A stretch of 64,000 nt of DNA from the NCBI GenBank assembly GCA_014607495.2, contig CP053159.1, forward strand, positions 2,053,501 through 2,117,500. The letters run 5' to 3'. Below are positions 32,681-45,225 of the stretch, piece after piece; positions within the stretch are counted from its first letter, which is position 1; each line of letters opens with the position of its first letter. Made by a program: the position numbers and the translations under genes. This stretch comes from Carposina sasakii. Taxonomy: Eukaryota; Arthropoda; Insecta; Lepidoptera; Carposinidae. The notes beneath the pieces are model-generated. The model saw nothing but the letters and a program-made list of their open reading frames with translations. It had not been told where the DNA came from and made no database searches.

Positions 32681-35600
32681 GTTAAGATAATAAATATAAA
32701 GGTTTTTTACCTCCTGAACGTGTTAAAAGCTTCCGTCTACAGTACCAACCTAGTTGTCAAGTTAGTACTTAATACTTAGTAATTAATAATTATTGTTGAA
32801 TAAAAAGATTATGCAACATTGTGCATTTATGTTAGTAGATACTCGCAAACAAAGTTGCAGGAAGCCTAAAACAAGAAACCCAAAAAATTCCGCGTGTACT
32901 ATTTTCGCAAATAAACTAGGTACCTACCTATAGAAGTAGAAAGAATTCAAAAGAACGAAATTAGGTTTTTTACAAGTCACATTTTCGTGTTTTACTATCA
33001 TCAAAGTTCCTAAAGAGTTTGCTGCTTAATTCAATAGTAAGTACGAGTACCTACTTATAAAAAGTTTGCACTATAAAACCCCTAGACTCTAGGGTTTTTA
33101 TAGTGCCCTAGACTCTAGGGCCTAGAGAAACAGATTTCTCAAACATAAAACTTATCTTTTTAGAAGATTTCAACATGAAAAAAATCTGACATCACTCATT
33201 ATCATGTCTTACAAGTAAGAAGGTTCTAGTGTCCTAATGTAAACTATCGCTACTTTTTCGAACTTGTAATTTCTATTGTACAGCTATCTAACCTTGTTGA
33301 TGACCGTAGAGAATCTAAACAATTCTCCTCCTAACCATAAACAGCCACTATCCTGCTATTGAACGCTGGTTGCAAAAAAGGAATGCTACTCGAAATAGCG
33401 ATGTCGTTGGATGCGCGGGCGCAACCCTGTGACGTCACACGCGTTTCCGAAGTGAGTCAGTGTCAGGCGTCGGCTTAGTCACTGAGAACGCGGGCTGTGG
33501 CCAGACAAAAACTTTATATTTTTATTGGTCTTGTCCAGTTTGAACCTTTTTATGATGAAACATGTATTGTACGCGGAATATGCTTGATAAGTTCTTTGTT
33601 TTGGCTGGATTTTAGATATTTATGAACATTTTGTCACAGACAAACATTGTGCATGAGAACTATCACCGGACCCTTGGTGCCCTCGAACAAATCTAACAAG
33701 TTACCTACACTATTAGAAACCAGATCCGAGCACCTAGCATGCTATTCAAAAATATACTTATATGAATAGATATGTGTCACCAAAACCTGTAGGTTTCCTC
33801 AGCCTTAGGATCTTCATCAGCAAGCAGGTGGTTTATCAACAGCTGGACAGTCGTCAAGAAGATAGATATTGATCATCATTGGGTGAGCAGATGCTGGTAT
33901 TCCTGGAGCAGACAATATAATATTATAACTTTGCCTACTACTTACAACCTAATACTTATAGCTACATCTCATTCCTCCGGAAATCAGTGAAATGCCTGGA
34001 GTTTATGATCTTTTTTTGTATTAAGGCTATCACGGCTCGGCTTGAAGTAGGTTACACGAGCAATGACGTCACGCCCTGACCGTCTCCGTCTTGATAAGAT
34101 GACCATGGAGCGAGATATTATAGGACAAAAGCACTCGCGAACCTGAACTCGTTGAATTAATGGCGGGATTAAATTGTATGACAATTTTATATCAATGTGA
34201 AATTTTCTAACCTTATAAGTCCTTCTAATAGGCTATTTGACCCGTAATTTATAAGAGCTTTTGAGTTGTCGGAAAATCTCTTATTCTACTTATCTCTTAT
34301 TGCACATAGCCATACCTATTGTAGTTTCCCAATCTGTCTACTGGACGACGCGACGGCTATAAGTACTATACTCCACCATGAGAGGACGTTTTTCTGATCG
34401 ATAGAAATAAAAACTCCAGTCTTCACAGGGGCGAGAGAATGATTATAATATGTAGTGGATATATTATAGTCCACACAGCATGCCCTACCTTTGATAGTAC
34501 GTAACTTTACTTTTCATAAGGTCCAGATCAAATGTGTATGTTATAAATACACTTCATCAAAATATTTGCCATGATACAAACATTGGGATATCCAGAGCGC
34601 AGATTCGGCGCCAATATTTAAAATATTCGTAGAATCTCCACAACTTCATGGCATCATGGTCACCCTAATAAACTGGGTCTCGATCGTGCCAAATCGAGAT
34701 CAGCTCGTATTCACTTACAGCGGCGACCACATGCATTAAATACCGTTGCGGTAAATGTCGAGCGTTAAGTCCAGTAGCTTCGTTGTCTGCCACTAAATAC
34801 TTGAAAATATTTAAGCCAGCATTTTACTTAAATGCCAGTTTACAAATAATACTCCTAAAGAGGGCTGACGACAGATTAGGCTATATGACCGACCATGAGG
34901 TAGCACAGGTAATGGGATAAGGGCATGTGCCTATCTATCTAGAATCACATTGGGTTTAATGCATTTTTTGAAATGTGTATGTGCTCTTATTAAACCTTGA
35001 TTTTCTATGATAGCGGCGCTATCAGACATATAGCTACCTTGAAGGAACAGTTCACATGTCTGCACAAGGAGGTCGTGGTTTTACGTATACTTGGATACCA
35101 CAGCTTTAAGCATATCTAATATACTTTTTCTAGCATGTTAGCTAATGCATCACCATGGCGGGTAATCATCTTAAAACAGGATTGTTTCCATCGTGGAAGC
35201 GATTTCGCTCTACACTACTTATGGCGGCGTCCAAAAGCTCATTCTCGGTTCTGTATTTGACTTTGAGAATTAGCATGCTTATTAACAAAAATAACCGATC
35301 AACACTCACGGGTGTGAGGAGTGAATCAGCCTAATTGATTCGGTGTTGATAATAGATAAAAAATTTCGTGAAAAATACGTAAACACCGTAGGATTTTTGG
35401 CTTGGATTGGATTCTCCCTATTTCTGGATAACCAACGAAGTGCCAAGGAGAAAATTTTACTAAAGGACACAGCTGTGAAAAGCAAGTTCCTAATTTCCAC
35501 TTGGATTTCTATCTATCTATAGAATTAAGATTTTACCCTTCTATGTGTAATATAGAATTGAAATATTTCATTATACAAGTATTTCTCCTCTATATCTTAA

Positions 35601-35821
35601 ATACGTTGGCATTCACGTTAATATGTAGAGTGTACTTTCGCGTTATTACACATGTGGCACATAAACGTACAACACGTGTCATTTAATTCTATCGAAAGTT
35701 ATTCTAATAATTCTCTTCGGGTAGATTGGGTCAATGTGGCAGTATTTTGCGAACGCTCTGTTTGCTGTTATTGAGAAAAGAAATAAGTAGTTTAGCTTTA
35801 ACCTCAAATCTTTCAAGTTTT
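32681..35821. other. Intergenic, no recognised gene
   Basis: AT-rich with a GC-richer patch at 33400-33500 that holds TGACGTCA and TGAGTCA motifs, and another TGACGTCA near 34064. Short frames (for example 33984-34184, minus) match nothing I recognise. Confidence 0.35.
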
Positions 35822-36237
35822 CTAAGGGAGGGTATAGACTAGAGCATTTTCTTGAGCATTCTGTGTAATGTAACGTTATAACGAATGGTACAATACAGGT
35901 AAAAGCTCAGTTTTCAAAGCATTTCCATGTTCCATGTAATGTAATGTTCCTGCGAATGTTCGGCGTAATGCTCACAGCGAGTGTGCATTTACCCGTAACA
36001 TTTCGTTGTACCTTTTGCTTTTATTCTTCCTTGAAATGTATTGAATATTGAATCGCTCACGCTCGGGCAAAGGCTCGACGAAATGTTACACCAATATGCT
36101 CGTTGGTTTCTATAATAATTGTTGTAACAAAACGGCGAGCGTGCTCGACGCCTGGTTCGTGAAGGGTGATACACTATAACATATCATAGAGCGGCTCGTT
36201 TTTCTGTTACAAATGCTCTAGTCTATACTCACCTTAA
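35822..36237. mobile_element. MITE with ~25-bp terminal inverted repeats
   Basis: Left TAAGGGAGGGTATAGACTAG then AGCATTTT; right AAATGCTCTAGTCTATACTC then ACCTTA. 416 bp and non-coding. Confidence 0.8.
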
Positions 36238-36863
36238 TACAATTAAAAACATTTTAGAAACTGTTTAGTACTATGAGCTATGCCGACGTAACTTATTAAA
36301 AAACAATTTAAGGAAATGGGGCTTCTAGAGCTACAATATTCAAATAAAATTACCAAAGTCTTGAAATCGCCTAAGGTTTTAAAGATTTTCATGCAATAGC
36401 AAGTTAATTTCGCTCATAAAAGTAGCGCATATAAGAATCTTTTATGCGCTTCCTAAGTCCTTTTTCTAAGCCCTGCAACTTTTCGGCCAGGTATTCTATT
36501 CTTGCCTTCGCAGTTAAGGATCAGAAAAGAACACGTCTCAAAAGTTTTGATGAACTCTCAGTTTCCTACAAATAATTATGTATGATCTCCACACTGCTAA
36601 TTTTACAGCGCATGTAGAAAACGTTTTTCATTATTATGGCACAATGAACTACTTATTCGTTTTAACTATGTACAAGTGACGTGACTTGGTTTAAAATTAG
36701 CCACCAGGTCAACGAACTAGTACCCTGTACCAACCATCCGATGGGTATTCGCCTTGCCACTGTAATTTTTTGCAATTGTGTTAAAGTAGGCACGGAAGTG
36801 TTGAATATTAGTCGATAATTAGTAGTTAGGAATATTCGTACATCTATAATTATACATATTATA

Positions 36864-37062
36864 CTAGTTGACGCCCGCAAAAACAAGATGTCGAAATTAT
36901 CCAGGATATAAATATTTTCCCGGAGTGAAATGTAGCCTATGTCCTTTTTTAGGCTCTAGGCTAGCTCTAAACCAAATTTCATTTCAATCAGTTTGGTAGT
37001 TTTGGCTTGAAAGCCAAACAAAGAGACAGATATGCTTTCGAATTTATAATAATTAGTAAGGA
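36864..37062 (-). mobile_element. Non-autonomous Helitron, deleted near hairpin
   Basis: The minus strand begins TCCTTACTAATTATTATAAA and ends GCGGGCGTCAACTAG before T. The terminal hairpin is mostly deleted. Confidence 0.75.
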
Positions 37063-38550
37063 TTTAATGCTATGTAGACTAAAAATAGGGAATTTAAGTA
37101 CGGGAATATGCATTGTAGCATCAGGCTTTCTTTCATCATCGCGTTCATCAATCCAAACTCACAATTCAATCTTTCCATGCATTCTTCCTCATTTTTGTAC
37201 CTACACTAAACCTTCATACAACAAAGAAATCATATTATGAATATCGATTCAAGAACTTGTCAATCAAGCCTTCAAGAAAAATCGACGGCGAAAAAGAAGG
37301 ATTCTTGCTTCGAGTGCCGATCTATAAACTGGAACCATAGAGAAGAATTACTCATTTTATTGTGAACAAAGAATATACTACTCGAAACGCTGCACAAATT
37401 ATCTATCAAGTACTAACTAAAACGCTGGAAGAAAGTTATATGGTGCAAGTTTGTATTTCAGCAAATCCCTAGAAATATTGTGGGACCGACCTTCAGAGGA
37501 GTCTGAAACGACTATCTTGTGTATTTTACTTGTATTTATTATAAATTATTAATTGTAATAAACTTAATTTTAACTAATCATCCTTTTATTTATTTATCTA
37601 TTAGGCTATCTAGGACGTTACGCGACAGCATAGGTACACTACTTAAATCCCTGAGATCCTAACAATGATAAAGGAGTTGAGACAGATTTGTACAGACACT
37701 GGCTTCCTTTACTATTTTGCATTGGAAGCCCTAAACTGATCATCTAAACAAGGTTTAAAGGGAGGAATGGTGTTCTTTCGGAAGACGTAAACCCGAAGAC
37801 TTTACTTAACTTTGCAAAGACTTACATACTTATTCTTATTCTTTATTGCACACACACAAAAATATGAATTACAGGATAAAAGAAGAGGTGCATGCACTTA
37901 TAGCAGACGGTTCCGTCGTAGATTAATGTGGGTGGATCAAATCGCTGTTTTTCGTAGGCTGATATTTTGGCATTTATTTTAATTCTTATGCCAAAGATGT
38001 CTGTACCCCTTGGTCGTTGTCGGTGCGTAGTAAATATTTGTCTTCAACGTGAGTATACATTATAATGTTTAGATGAGATGAGAGATATAAATATAAAACT
38101 GCTTTTTTACGTTTCTCACACAGCTTATCGCTGGCTCGAATCACATTAATATTTCCAAAATGCGTTTTAATGTCTCCAGTGTTATGGAAAGTTTTTTTTG
38201 GTGTTGTAATCTACATGTTAGCTTGTAACGAGGTTTACGCTATTTTTCTTGGTCTTTTCAAACAATCCTTTTATATTCAGGGCATATATATTTATATATA
38301 TGCCTCTTCTAAAGTAGGCAAATAATGTGTAAGTGTGATTTTTTTTGTAAAGAGTCCTTACGTTCTTATGGAGGTCTATAAATAAAGGTAATTATTATAA
38401 CAAGCGCCAGCTACTAAAATTACATGTAGTCGCACTTCAGGTTTTAGCCGTAACATATACATAAGCGGCGGTAGGCTCAGACCTTACCACGTGGGATTCA
38501 ATAGGCTAACTGGTAATTCTGCCCAATCTCTTTGAGGGATTATTGGATTA
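37063..38550. other. Intergenic, mostly unexplained
   Basis: Contains a LINE-end fragment at 37830-37905 (TATTCTTATTCTTTATTGCA). The rest is AT-rich; an AATAAACTT motif at 37558 follows a stretch of broken frames, but no protein is recognisable. Confidence 0.35.
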
Positions 38551-38782
38551 TACAGGGTGTAACAAAAAGGGTATGTTAAGCGAAAAGCTACGTGAATAGC
38601 CCACTGTAGAGAACCTATACACCAAATTTGAGACTCGAAATCACAAGTTTATTTTTAAGATTCTCCATACTATCGGGAAAAATAAACATGTGATTTCGAA
38701 TCTCAAATTTTGTGGATAGGTTCTCTATAGTGGGCTATTTACGTAGCTTTTCGCTAACATACCCTTTTTGTTACACCCTGTA
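38551..38782. mobile_element. Palindromic MITE, family P, best-preserved copy
   Basis: 232 bp. Arms TACAGGGTGTAACAAAAAGG and CCTTTTTGTTACACCCTGTA are perfect at the tips and continue through TATGTTAAGCGAAAAGCTAC, TAGCCCACT and TAGAGAACCTAT nearly to the centre. The TA at each end fits a Tc1/mariner target. The transcript would fold into one long hairpin. Confidence 0.92.
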
Positions 38783-39499
38783 TACATAAGATATTACTTA
38801 CTACTAAAATAACACTACTATAGAAACTACTAACTAGGTACCTACATTGTTAGTTCTTTTCTTACTTACTTCTCTCTGTGCGTCTGTGCTATACCTACGT
38901 ATACCAGCCTATATCATTCTCAGTTAATTATTTTTTAATTATATGAATACATCAAATAAAAGCAGTTAACTTCGACGTCACATGGATGTGTGCAGATTTA
39001 CCTACACAATTGACTTTGCTTGTTGGTGTGACAAACTTGCCAATCATGTGAGAAGCTGTAGCCAAAAATGGACAAGGCAAGAGAGTAAGATTTAAATAAT
39101 TGATATTGAATTACGTTTATTATAAAATATGTCTTTTTCTGTTTATATGAGAAAAAGCAACACATAATATGAACATTTTTAAATTTAATTTAGACTTACG
39201 CAGTTGCTGCAATTGGGCCTACATGTGTAAAATTTGATTTAAATCGAAAATTTGCATGCATGTCACCGTGAAAAGTTTCTTTTTTACATAAAGAGAAAGA
39301 GCTGTCATCTAATTATTTTAATCTCAGTAGATATACTTAGGCGTTTGCTGCAAGTGGACCTGACTTTTTTTTGTTACATCCCGTAGTTGATGTAAAATCA
39401 TAGGAACGTAAGTACTTACGTAAAATTATGACCAATTATTCCTGATTGCTTCAATAATTTTGGCTAGGTAATATTCGTGAACGAAGAGTCTTTAAAAAT

Positions 39500-39660
39500 A
39501 TATAATAAGACCTTAACGGATTATATTAATGGAGAAGTGTTTTTATAAATTTATCTTAGTCAAGATATTATATACCGCTGCAAACCGTGCGGTCGTGGGT
39601 TCGGTTCCCACTCGGGTGAAGAATTTTTTCCATTTTCTTTATTAATAATTTTATAATAAG
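39500..39660 (+). mobile_element. tRNA-derived SINE, family S
   Basis: GAGAAGTGTTTTTATAAATT and TTAGTCAAGATATTATAT, then CGTGGGTTCGGTTCCCACTC (B box) and GGGTGAAGAATTTTTTCC with a TTATTAATAA tail. The same blocks surround the 60745 copy. Confidence 0.65.
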
Positions 39661-39891
39661 ACCTTACTTTAGTGGCCGACTTAACATAAGATGTGAGACT
39701 TGTGAAATAAATCAGAATAACAAGGCAAAGGTTTGAGAAATTCTATTAGAAAATATCTTATTATAACGTAGGACGTAGTAATTATCTTATAACTAATTAC
39801 TTAGTCAAACCAAAATTATTTAGAGTGAGAAAATATTACTAATGATATTTGTAAAAAATCCGATCCAAGGCAACCCGTTGATGTCCTTTAT

Positions 39892-40581
39892 ATGACCTCT
39901 ACTTGCAATGCAATGTATTTCGGATATTTACTAGTTAACATGAAATGTAGTAAATTTTTACGGATAATATTGGCCCAAAGCATACAAAAAATTATGTTTA
40001 GTAAAATAAAATACCCTAATAATCAATACCCTAAGCATTATTTCATGGTATGTATGACGCATCCATTAATTCTGACATCAGTAACCAAAGTCATTGAACT
40101 TATCAGTGTGCAAAATTGGCGAACGAGCTCGCGGCGCGTTGTCCGACAGCTCCGCACCTCTATCAATTTAAAACATCATTCTTTGCATTGCGCACGATAC
40201 ATTGCTCTTTCATCCCTCTTCACGGACAATGATGTACTGTACATACACAAGTACTGTAAACACATGCTGTTCGATTTTAAAATTAAATGTGGATGTAAGG
40301 TGAAATTTTTGTCGTGGTACAAGCCGTCTCCCGCCCAAGGTCGCGTCGCCCGACGCGCCTACGAATATAAATACACACAGGCTTGCAAAAATGTGATGCA
40401 TAAACACTCGTGCGCCCTAATAATAAAGATTGTGTCCTCGAGACTGGAGAGTAATGGAGCAGGTAGTATACAACTTACTTACACTGTAGCAAGATCTACC
40501 AAGTCTGTCAAGCACAACTTGGCTATCAACGGTTGGCCATCAATGCTGAAGGGAGCCTCAATAGGCTCTACAAGCTGGTAA
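39892..40581 (+). CDS. Orphan open reading frame, 229 codons, unrecognised
   Basis: The longest uninterrupted frame in the window. No domain, signal peptide or known motif is evident. It is Lys/Ser-rich with a Cys/His-containing middle (HKYCKHMLFDFKIKCGCKVK) and a basic stretch (RTSSRRVVRQLR). The frame covers a locally GC-richer patch (40120-40370), and another frame of 66 codons lies on the opposite strand, both of which argue that openness may be chance. After the stop, ACAGGATTGTTTCCAT recurs near 35178, so part of the locus may be repeat-derived. No TATA or splice structure supports expression. Treat as a candidate only. Confidence 0.25.
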   Translation: MTSTCNAMYFGYLLVNMKCSKFLRIILAQSIQKIMFSKIKYPNNQYPKHYFMVCMTHPLILTSVTKVIELISVQNWRTSSRRVVRQLRTSINLKHHSLHCARYIALSSLFTDNDVLYIHKYCKHMLFDFKIKCGCKVKFLSWYKPSPAQGRVARRAYEYKYTQACKNVMHKHSCALIIKIVSSRLESNGAGSIQLTYTVARSTKSVKHNLAINGWPSMLKGASIGSTSW

Positions 40582-40939
40582 CCAGATCTCTTATAACAGG
40601 ATTGTTTCCATTAGTAAAGCGAGATGCTACTGCTTGGAGCGGTCTTCTTGCTTAATCTGCCATGACCGCAAAGTAAATATACCTATAATACCTGGAATGA
40701 GGATGGCTTCAAGGAAAAAATACAACTGAGAATCCTTGCGCAGGGGTCTCATATCGCCTCTACGCGTTTAAATTAATTATTTAGTTAATAAAAAGATAGA
40801 TATTTAATAAGGCTATGGACTAGCTATTGTATTATAAACAATATATAAATATAAATTATTCATTGATAATTTGGTCAACAGTTACCCTAGTAGATATTTG
40901 ATGCTCGTATCTGCCTTTTACTAAAATACTAACAACTGC

Positions 40940-41095
40940 ATCTACTGTGCATCATGACCTCAGTCGTAATATTAGGAATTGCAACTTTCACTTATCTTTT
41001 ACATCTGGCCCCGTTATCCAGACATGGCTATAGCATCCCTCGTCATCCTGCAGTTCTGGCCACCCCATCGTGGAAACATTAGCCATGTATATATG
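40940..41095. repeat. Dispersed repeat, family E, fragment
   Basis: ATCTGGCCCCGTTATCC, then ATCCTGCAGTTCTGGCCACC and CCATCGTGGAAACAT, in reverse orientation to the 11565 copy. Confidence 0.5.
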
Positions 41096-41136
41096 GATAT
41101 GTATCTGCGTGTGCCACCAATGTATCAATTCCCATA

Positions 41137-41426
41137 TACAGGATGTAACAAAAAGGGTAATGTTAAGCGAAAAGCTATAAATAGCCCATTATAGAGAACC
41201 AATCCTCAAAAATTGAGATTCAATTAGCTCCACAAAATTATTTTTATAGTTTGACTGTGGAGAGGTTTAATTATCCAGATTGTATGGAGAATTCTTAAAC
41301 ATCTAAGGAATTTTCATACAATCTTGAAAAATAAACATGATTTCGAGTCTCAAATTTTGTGGATAGGTTGTTTATAGTGGGCTACTTTGCTTTATGCTTA
41401 ACATACCCTTTTTGTTACACCTTGTA
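41137..41426. mobile_element. Palindromic MITE, family P, enlarged loop
   Basis: TACAGGATGTAACAAAAAGG at the left, CTTTTTGTTACACCTTGTA at the right, TA at both ends. It has about 60 bp of extra central sequence relative to 38551-38782. Confidence 0.82.
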
Positions 41427-41469
41427 GACGGCTAAATATCCATCCCAAACTGCATATTATTATGCATAT

Positions 41470-41575
41470 TTATATGTCGTCGTCGTCAGCAGCCTGGCCT
41501 TAGGCCTCCCCCAAAGTACGCCACACGGCTCGATCTCCCGTTTTCGCCATCCAGTCACTGCCAGCCGCTCTCTTT
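41470..41575 (-). mobile_element. RTE-type 3' tail fragment
   Basis: GTCGTCGTCGTCAGCAGCCT then GGCCTTAGGCCTCCCCCAAA and GCCATCCAGTCACTGCCAGC; the antisense tail of the RTE group. Confidence 0.5.
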
Positions 41576-41967
41576 ACTTATATGGAACATATGACTTATC
41601 AGTTCATTGTTCATAGTGTATTCAGAAAGTTTAAGAGGTTTCAGGGCTAACTAGCCCAGACTACGTAGAGATGGCTAACTAGTTTGCTCTTGCCATGCCA
41701 CATCTATTAATGAATATTCCTCATGTTTCTTACCCCGTGATTGAATAGCTGGACATAATTGATACATCTCGTATATGATTTAAATATTAGAACCAGATCG
41801 AGAGCGACATTATGGATGATAGGATGAGAGGAGATTATGGATAATGCATGGATGCTATACTCATGTTTGGCACATGCCTTTTAGTACGAAGTTGTGTGAA
41901 ATGACATTAGAAATAGAATGATGAAGTAACTACAAAGTTTTTAGAGCTCAGAATATAATCTCCTTAC

Positions 41968-42150
41968 TGCATCTCCTTCTGTGCATGTCGTAAGAGAGTC
42001 GGCTATAGAACTCGGACATTCTCTCAAGCTATCGCTATCGCTATAGCTATCGCTCTCCTCGCTATGGTAAATGCGGGTGTGGGATCTCCCTTATGATCCT
42101 GCAGCTCTGGCTACCCTTTTTACATGGAAAATGCCATTGTATGTATTTGA
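41968..42150. repeat. Dispersed repeat, family E
   Basis: Contains TCTCCTTCTGTGCATGTCGT, a locally amplified GCTATC hexamer run at 42029-42054, and ATCCTGCAGCTCTGGCTACC. Confidence 0.5.
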
Positions 42151-42589
42151 AAGTAGCTAACATATTCGTTTTCATGGATGAGACCGCATGGCAAAATAAA
42201 TATAGATAATTACCAGCCAGAGAGCCAGAATTTTCTAGGCTATTTCTGGAGTGTCAGCGCAGGCGCCAGTAGCAGAGATAGCAGGCCTTAGCAAAGGAGA
42301 GGTGTTGATACAGACTAAAAATAAATAACAGTCGTGCTTGAATTGCAAATGAGTACATAACAATGACTAAAACTATTTCCGCTTCATAGCAGAGGCAAAA
42401 AAACCTGGTTAACCCCGTCAGGGCCGAAGTATGCACGAGTTTTCTTCGAATTAAAATAATGTTTGTTTAAATAAAGAAATTAAATTACTTACCAACTTGC
42501 TAAATTATTTTATTTGCCTTAACCTTGTTTTCGGAATGAATATAATTATTGAAATCTATCAGCCATATATATTTAATGTTGTAAAATTG

Positions 42590-42805
42590 TCACTTAGCTG
42601 GTGCCTCGGAAAGCACGTAAAACTGTTGGTCCTGCGCCTGATCTCTCTCCGGTCGTGTCGGCTTTCCGTCCCATCGGACTTTGAGAGTGAGGGAATAGAG
42701 TGCATCTGTGTTTGCGCACACACTTGTGCACTATAATATCTCCTGCGTACCTGGCTAATCTTCGTAGAGATTGGCCGCCTTGGCCGAAATACGGTCGGAG
42801 ATCTT
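42590..42805 (+). repeat. Dispersed repeat, family D
   Basis: GTCACTTAGCTGGTGCCTCG ... GTCCCATCGGACTTTGAGAG ... GTTTGCGCACACACTTGTGC ... GGCCGAAATACGGTCGGAGA. Copy in opposite orientation at 53803-54024. Confidence 0.65.
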
Positions 42806-44046
42806 ATTTTAATTTTCTCCCGTACTTTTTTGAAGTTGCATCCTTACTAATAGATTGTAGATGATCCATAAATTGATATGAATCAGCGGAGTATCGTAAG
42901 AGTCGTCTCACTGGGCGTTCCCTTAGGGCATAAGGTAGCAACATGTCACTAATCTTTTAGATCTGGCCCTGCTATAATTTGCGTATATGCAGGTAAGTAT
43001 ACGAGTATATGACATTTTATGTAGAACGATCTACTCTCTCTTCTCCATACGATAAAAATGAAGGGGATGCGTATGTCTAGGATACATGAAAATAAAAATG
43101 TTGTACAATATGTTAGTAATACAATAATGTTTATTTATTAAAAACAAATGAATAATACTGACACAATTTACAGATAGGTGTATAAAAGTAGTATAAAATT
43201 TGTAACACAATAAATAACAAAATAAAATGTACACGACGACTAACTAATCTAGAAACAGAAACAAAGAAAGTACTAAAGTAGTGAGTACGAGTACATTAAA
43301 TTTAATGACCAATATTACTAATTAATATAAATATTGTGACAGTAATAACGACTATAGTCATTTGATCAATCGTCTATATTCATTGTAGCATTGATAATTA
43401 ACTTAAAAAGTCCCTATTACCTACATATTGCCAAAATCAACCAAGTATTAAATACACCAAATGAAGAATAAATAATTAAAATATCCAAAAACAAGTCAGC
43501 AAGATATTAAGATTTTAATCTGTGTTTAAAATACAAACTTGTTTATAGGCACGGTTTCCATACCTGCGCCTGCGCGGGGTCGTTCACAGTTGACTTTGCC
43601 CGCCCTTTGCAACTGCCCTGGAAACGACTCGACCCCCGATAACAACTGTTTATAAAGAACTGTTTATTTATTTGCTCAATCTATAATTGAAAACAACGAT
43701 TGATTTTAATTTCTTATACATTTTGTATTTAAAGTTATATGCTATCTGTCTGTTTCTTTCTCTAAAGTAATATTATAACAAAAAGTGTTTTTTTTAATAA
43801 CTATTTAACATCACAGTTAATGGACCGTCAATTTCTCGAAGATCAATCAATATTATTTCATAATAACAATGTCCCAAAACTCTAGTAAAATGAATATATT
43901 AGTTGATAGTCTTCAAGAAACGGACGGTAGGTAGGTACCTGCCTTTGTGTTTCCCATGGTCATTCATAATATACATACTTAGACCATATTTAAAAGTAGG
44001 TAATACTCAGATTTTTGTGATTTTATATTGGCCTGTTACATTATAT
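42806..44046. other. Intergenic, no recognised gene
   Basis: A family E fragment lies at about 42895-42985. A GC-richer patch at 43550-43650 (CTGCGCCTGCGCGGGGTCGT) is followed by TTTATAAAG, which is weakly promoter-like, but no exon follows. Confidence 0.35.
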
Positions 44047-44345
44047 ACATACCTACATACATATAATCACGCCTTTATCCCTTACGGGGTAGGCAGAGCA
44101 CCAAGGGCCGATAGAACCACATGGTGCCACTTCTGACCAATTTTGAGGGTATAAGTAATTGAGATGTACAAGTTCGGTTAGTAGTGACAGGTGGTTAGCC
44201 CATCGCCTACAAAACACCAAGACCATCTTGTCCCTCTACTTACTTGTACAGTGTGCCCGGGAAGAGAAGCATCTGTAGTATTCTATACGTTTCTTTTTCA
44301 CTACCAGAGCAGCATAGAAGAAATTACAATTACATTGAAGATCAA
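44047..44345 (+). repeat. Dispersed repeat, family C, long copy
   Basis: CATACCTACATACATATAAT, TTACGGGGTAGGCAGAGCAC, GGTGCCACTTCTGACCAATT, CCCATCGCCTACAAAACACC, GTGCCCGGGAAGAGAAGC. Inverted copies are at 46880 and 51970. Confidence 0.65.
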
Positions 44346-44844
44346 GTTTATCTTTTTTTATGAAATCGATTGGAGATATGCGAATTTGATCTCGATCTTT
44401 ACTAGCATAGCAGATTGGCCTACATCAGTCTTATCATTAACAGAAATGCTAAACATCTTCAAGTGACGTCAATACACAATACATTGCTGCATTTACTAAA
44501 AACTTAAACTTACACAGCAGTCGAGCAATGATTTAAGACCATAACGATTACAATTAGAGATACGAGTCTGCTATTAATGAGCCGATGCTGTGCTCTAATA
44601 GGCACTGGTTTTCTCGCCAGTTAGCACCCGTCATACCCTGATTGGTACCCAATGAAGTAGTGCATCCTTTCCTTGCACATTTGAGATCTCGCTCAACTAT
44701 TCGAGCATTGGGCTGTGCGAAAAAATTGCATGAGATATAATGCGAGTTTGCACGATATGGTGCATTGAACTGATTTAATAAGAAAAAGAGAGGAGTAAAT
44801 ATTTTTTTAAAGTCTGTTAAAAAGAATGGATTATGTAGAGCTTA

Positions 44845-45085
44845 TACAGGGTGTAATGCAGTGGTATGATAAGCGAAATGAAATGTTTATTTTACATGAT
44901 TGTATGTAACAACTTTACCAATGACAGCGAATCGAACGCTAATTGAAGGTTTACTAGGAGGAAAGATTTCGGCAACTTTGCAATCGCCAGTAAACTTGTT
45001 ACATTGTCTAACCAGAATAGTGAATCTCGCCATACTGGAAGAATAAACATGTGATTTTAAATCTCAAATTCTCCGGACAGCTTCT
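44845..45085. mobile_element. Palindromic MITE, family P, decayed
   Basis: Left end TACAGGGTGTAATGCAGTGG is clear; the right arm is degraded (ATGTGATTTTAAATCTCAAA, TCTCCGGACAG), so the right boundary is approximate. Confidence 0.55.
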
Positions 45086-45104
45086 CTGCCATATATTACG
45101 ATTC

Positions 45105-45225
45105 TTTCAATATATTAAGAGAGCTTGTCTGAAGAATAAAGTTGACGCTGTCTTTATCTCAAATCAAATTAATCTTTTAAATAGGTTATCTGATAATCTT
45201 ATACAATTTATAAAATTGGCCCTAT
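45105..45225. mobile_element. Short MITE, family J
   Basis: GAAGAATAAAGTTGACGCTG and AATAGGTTATCTGATAATC with AATTGGCCCTA; the right arm is decayed. Confidence 0.5.

Noticed and set aside
34600..35300. Possible relative of the 40.5-kb orphan frame
   Set aside because: Only a short block around ACAGGATTGTTTCCAT is shared; no continuous similarity visible by eye.
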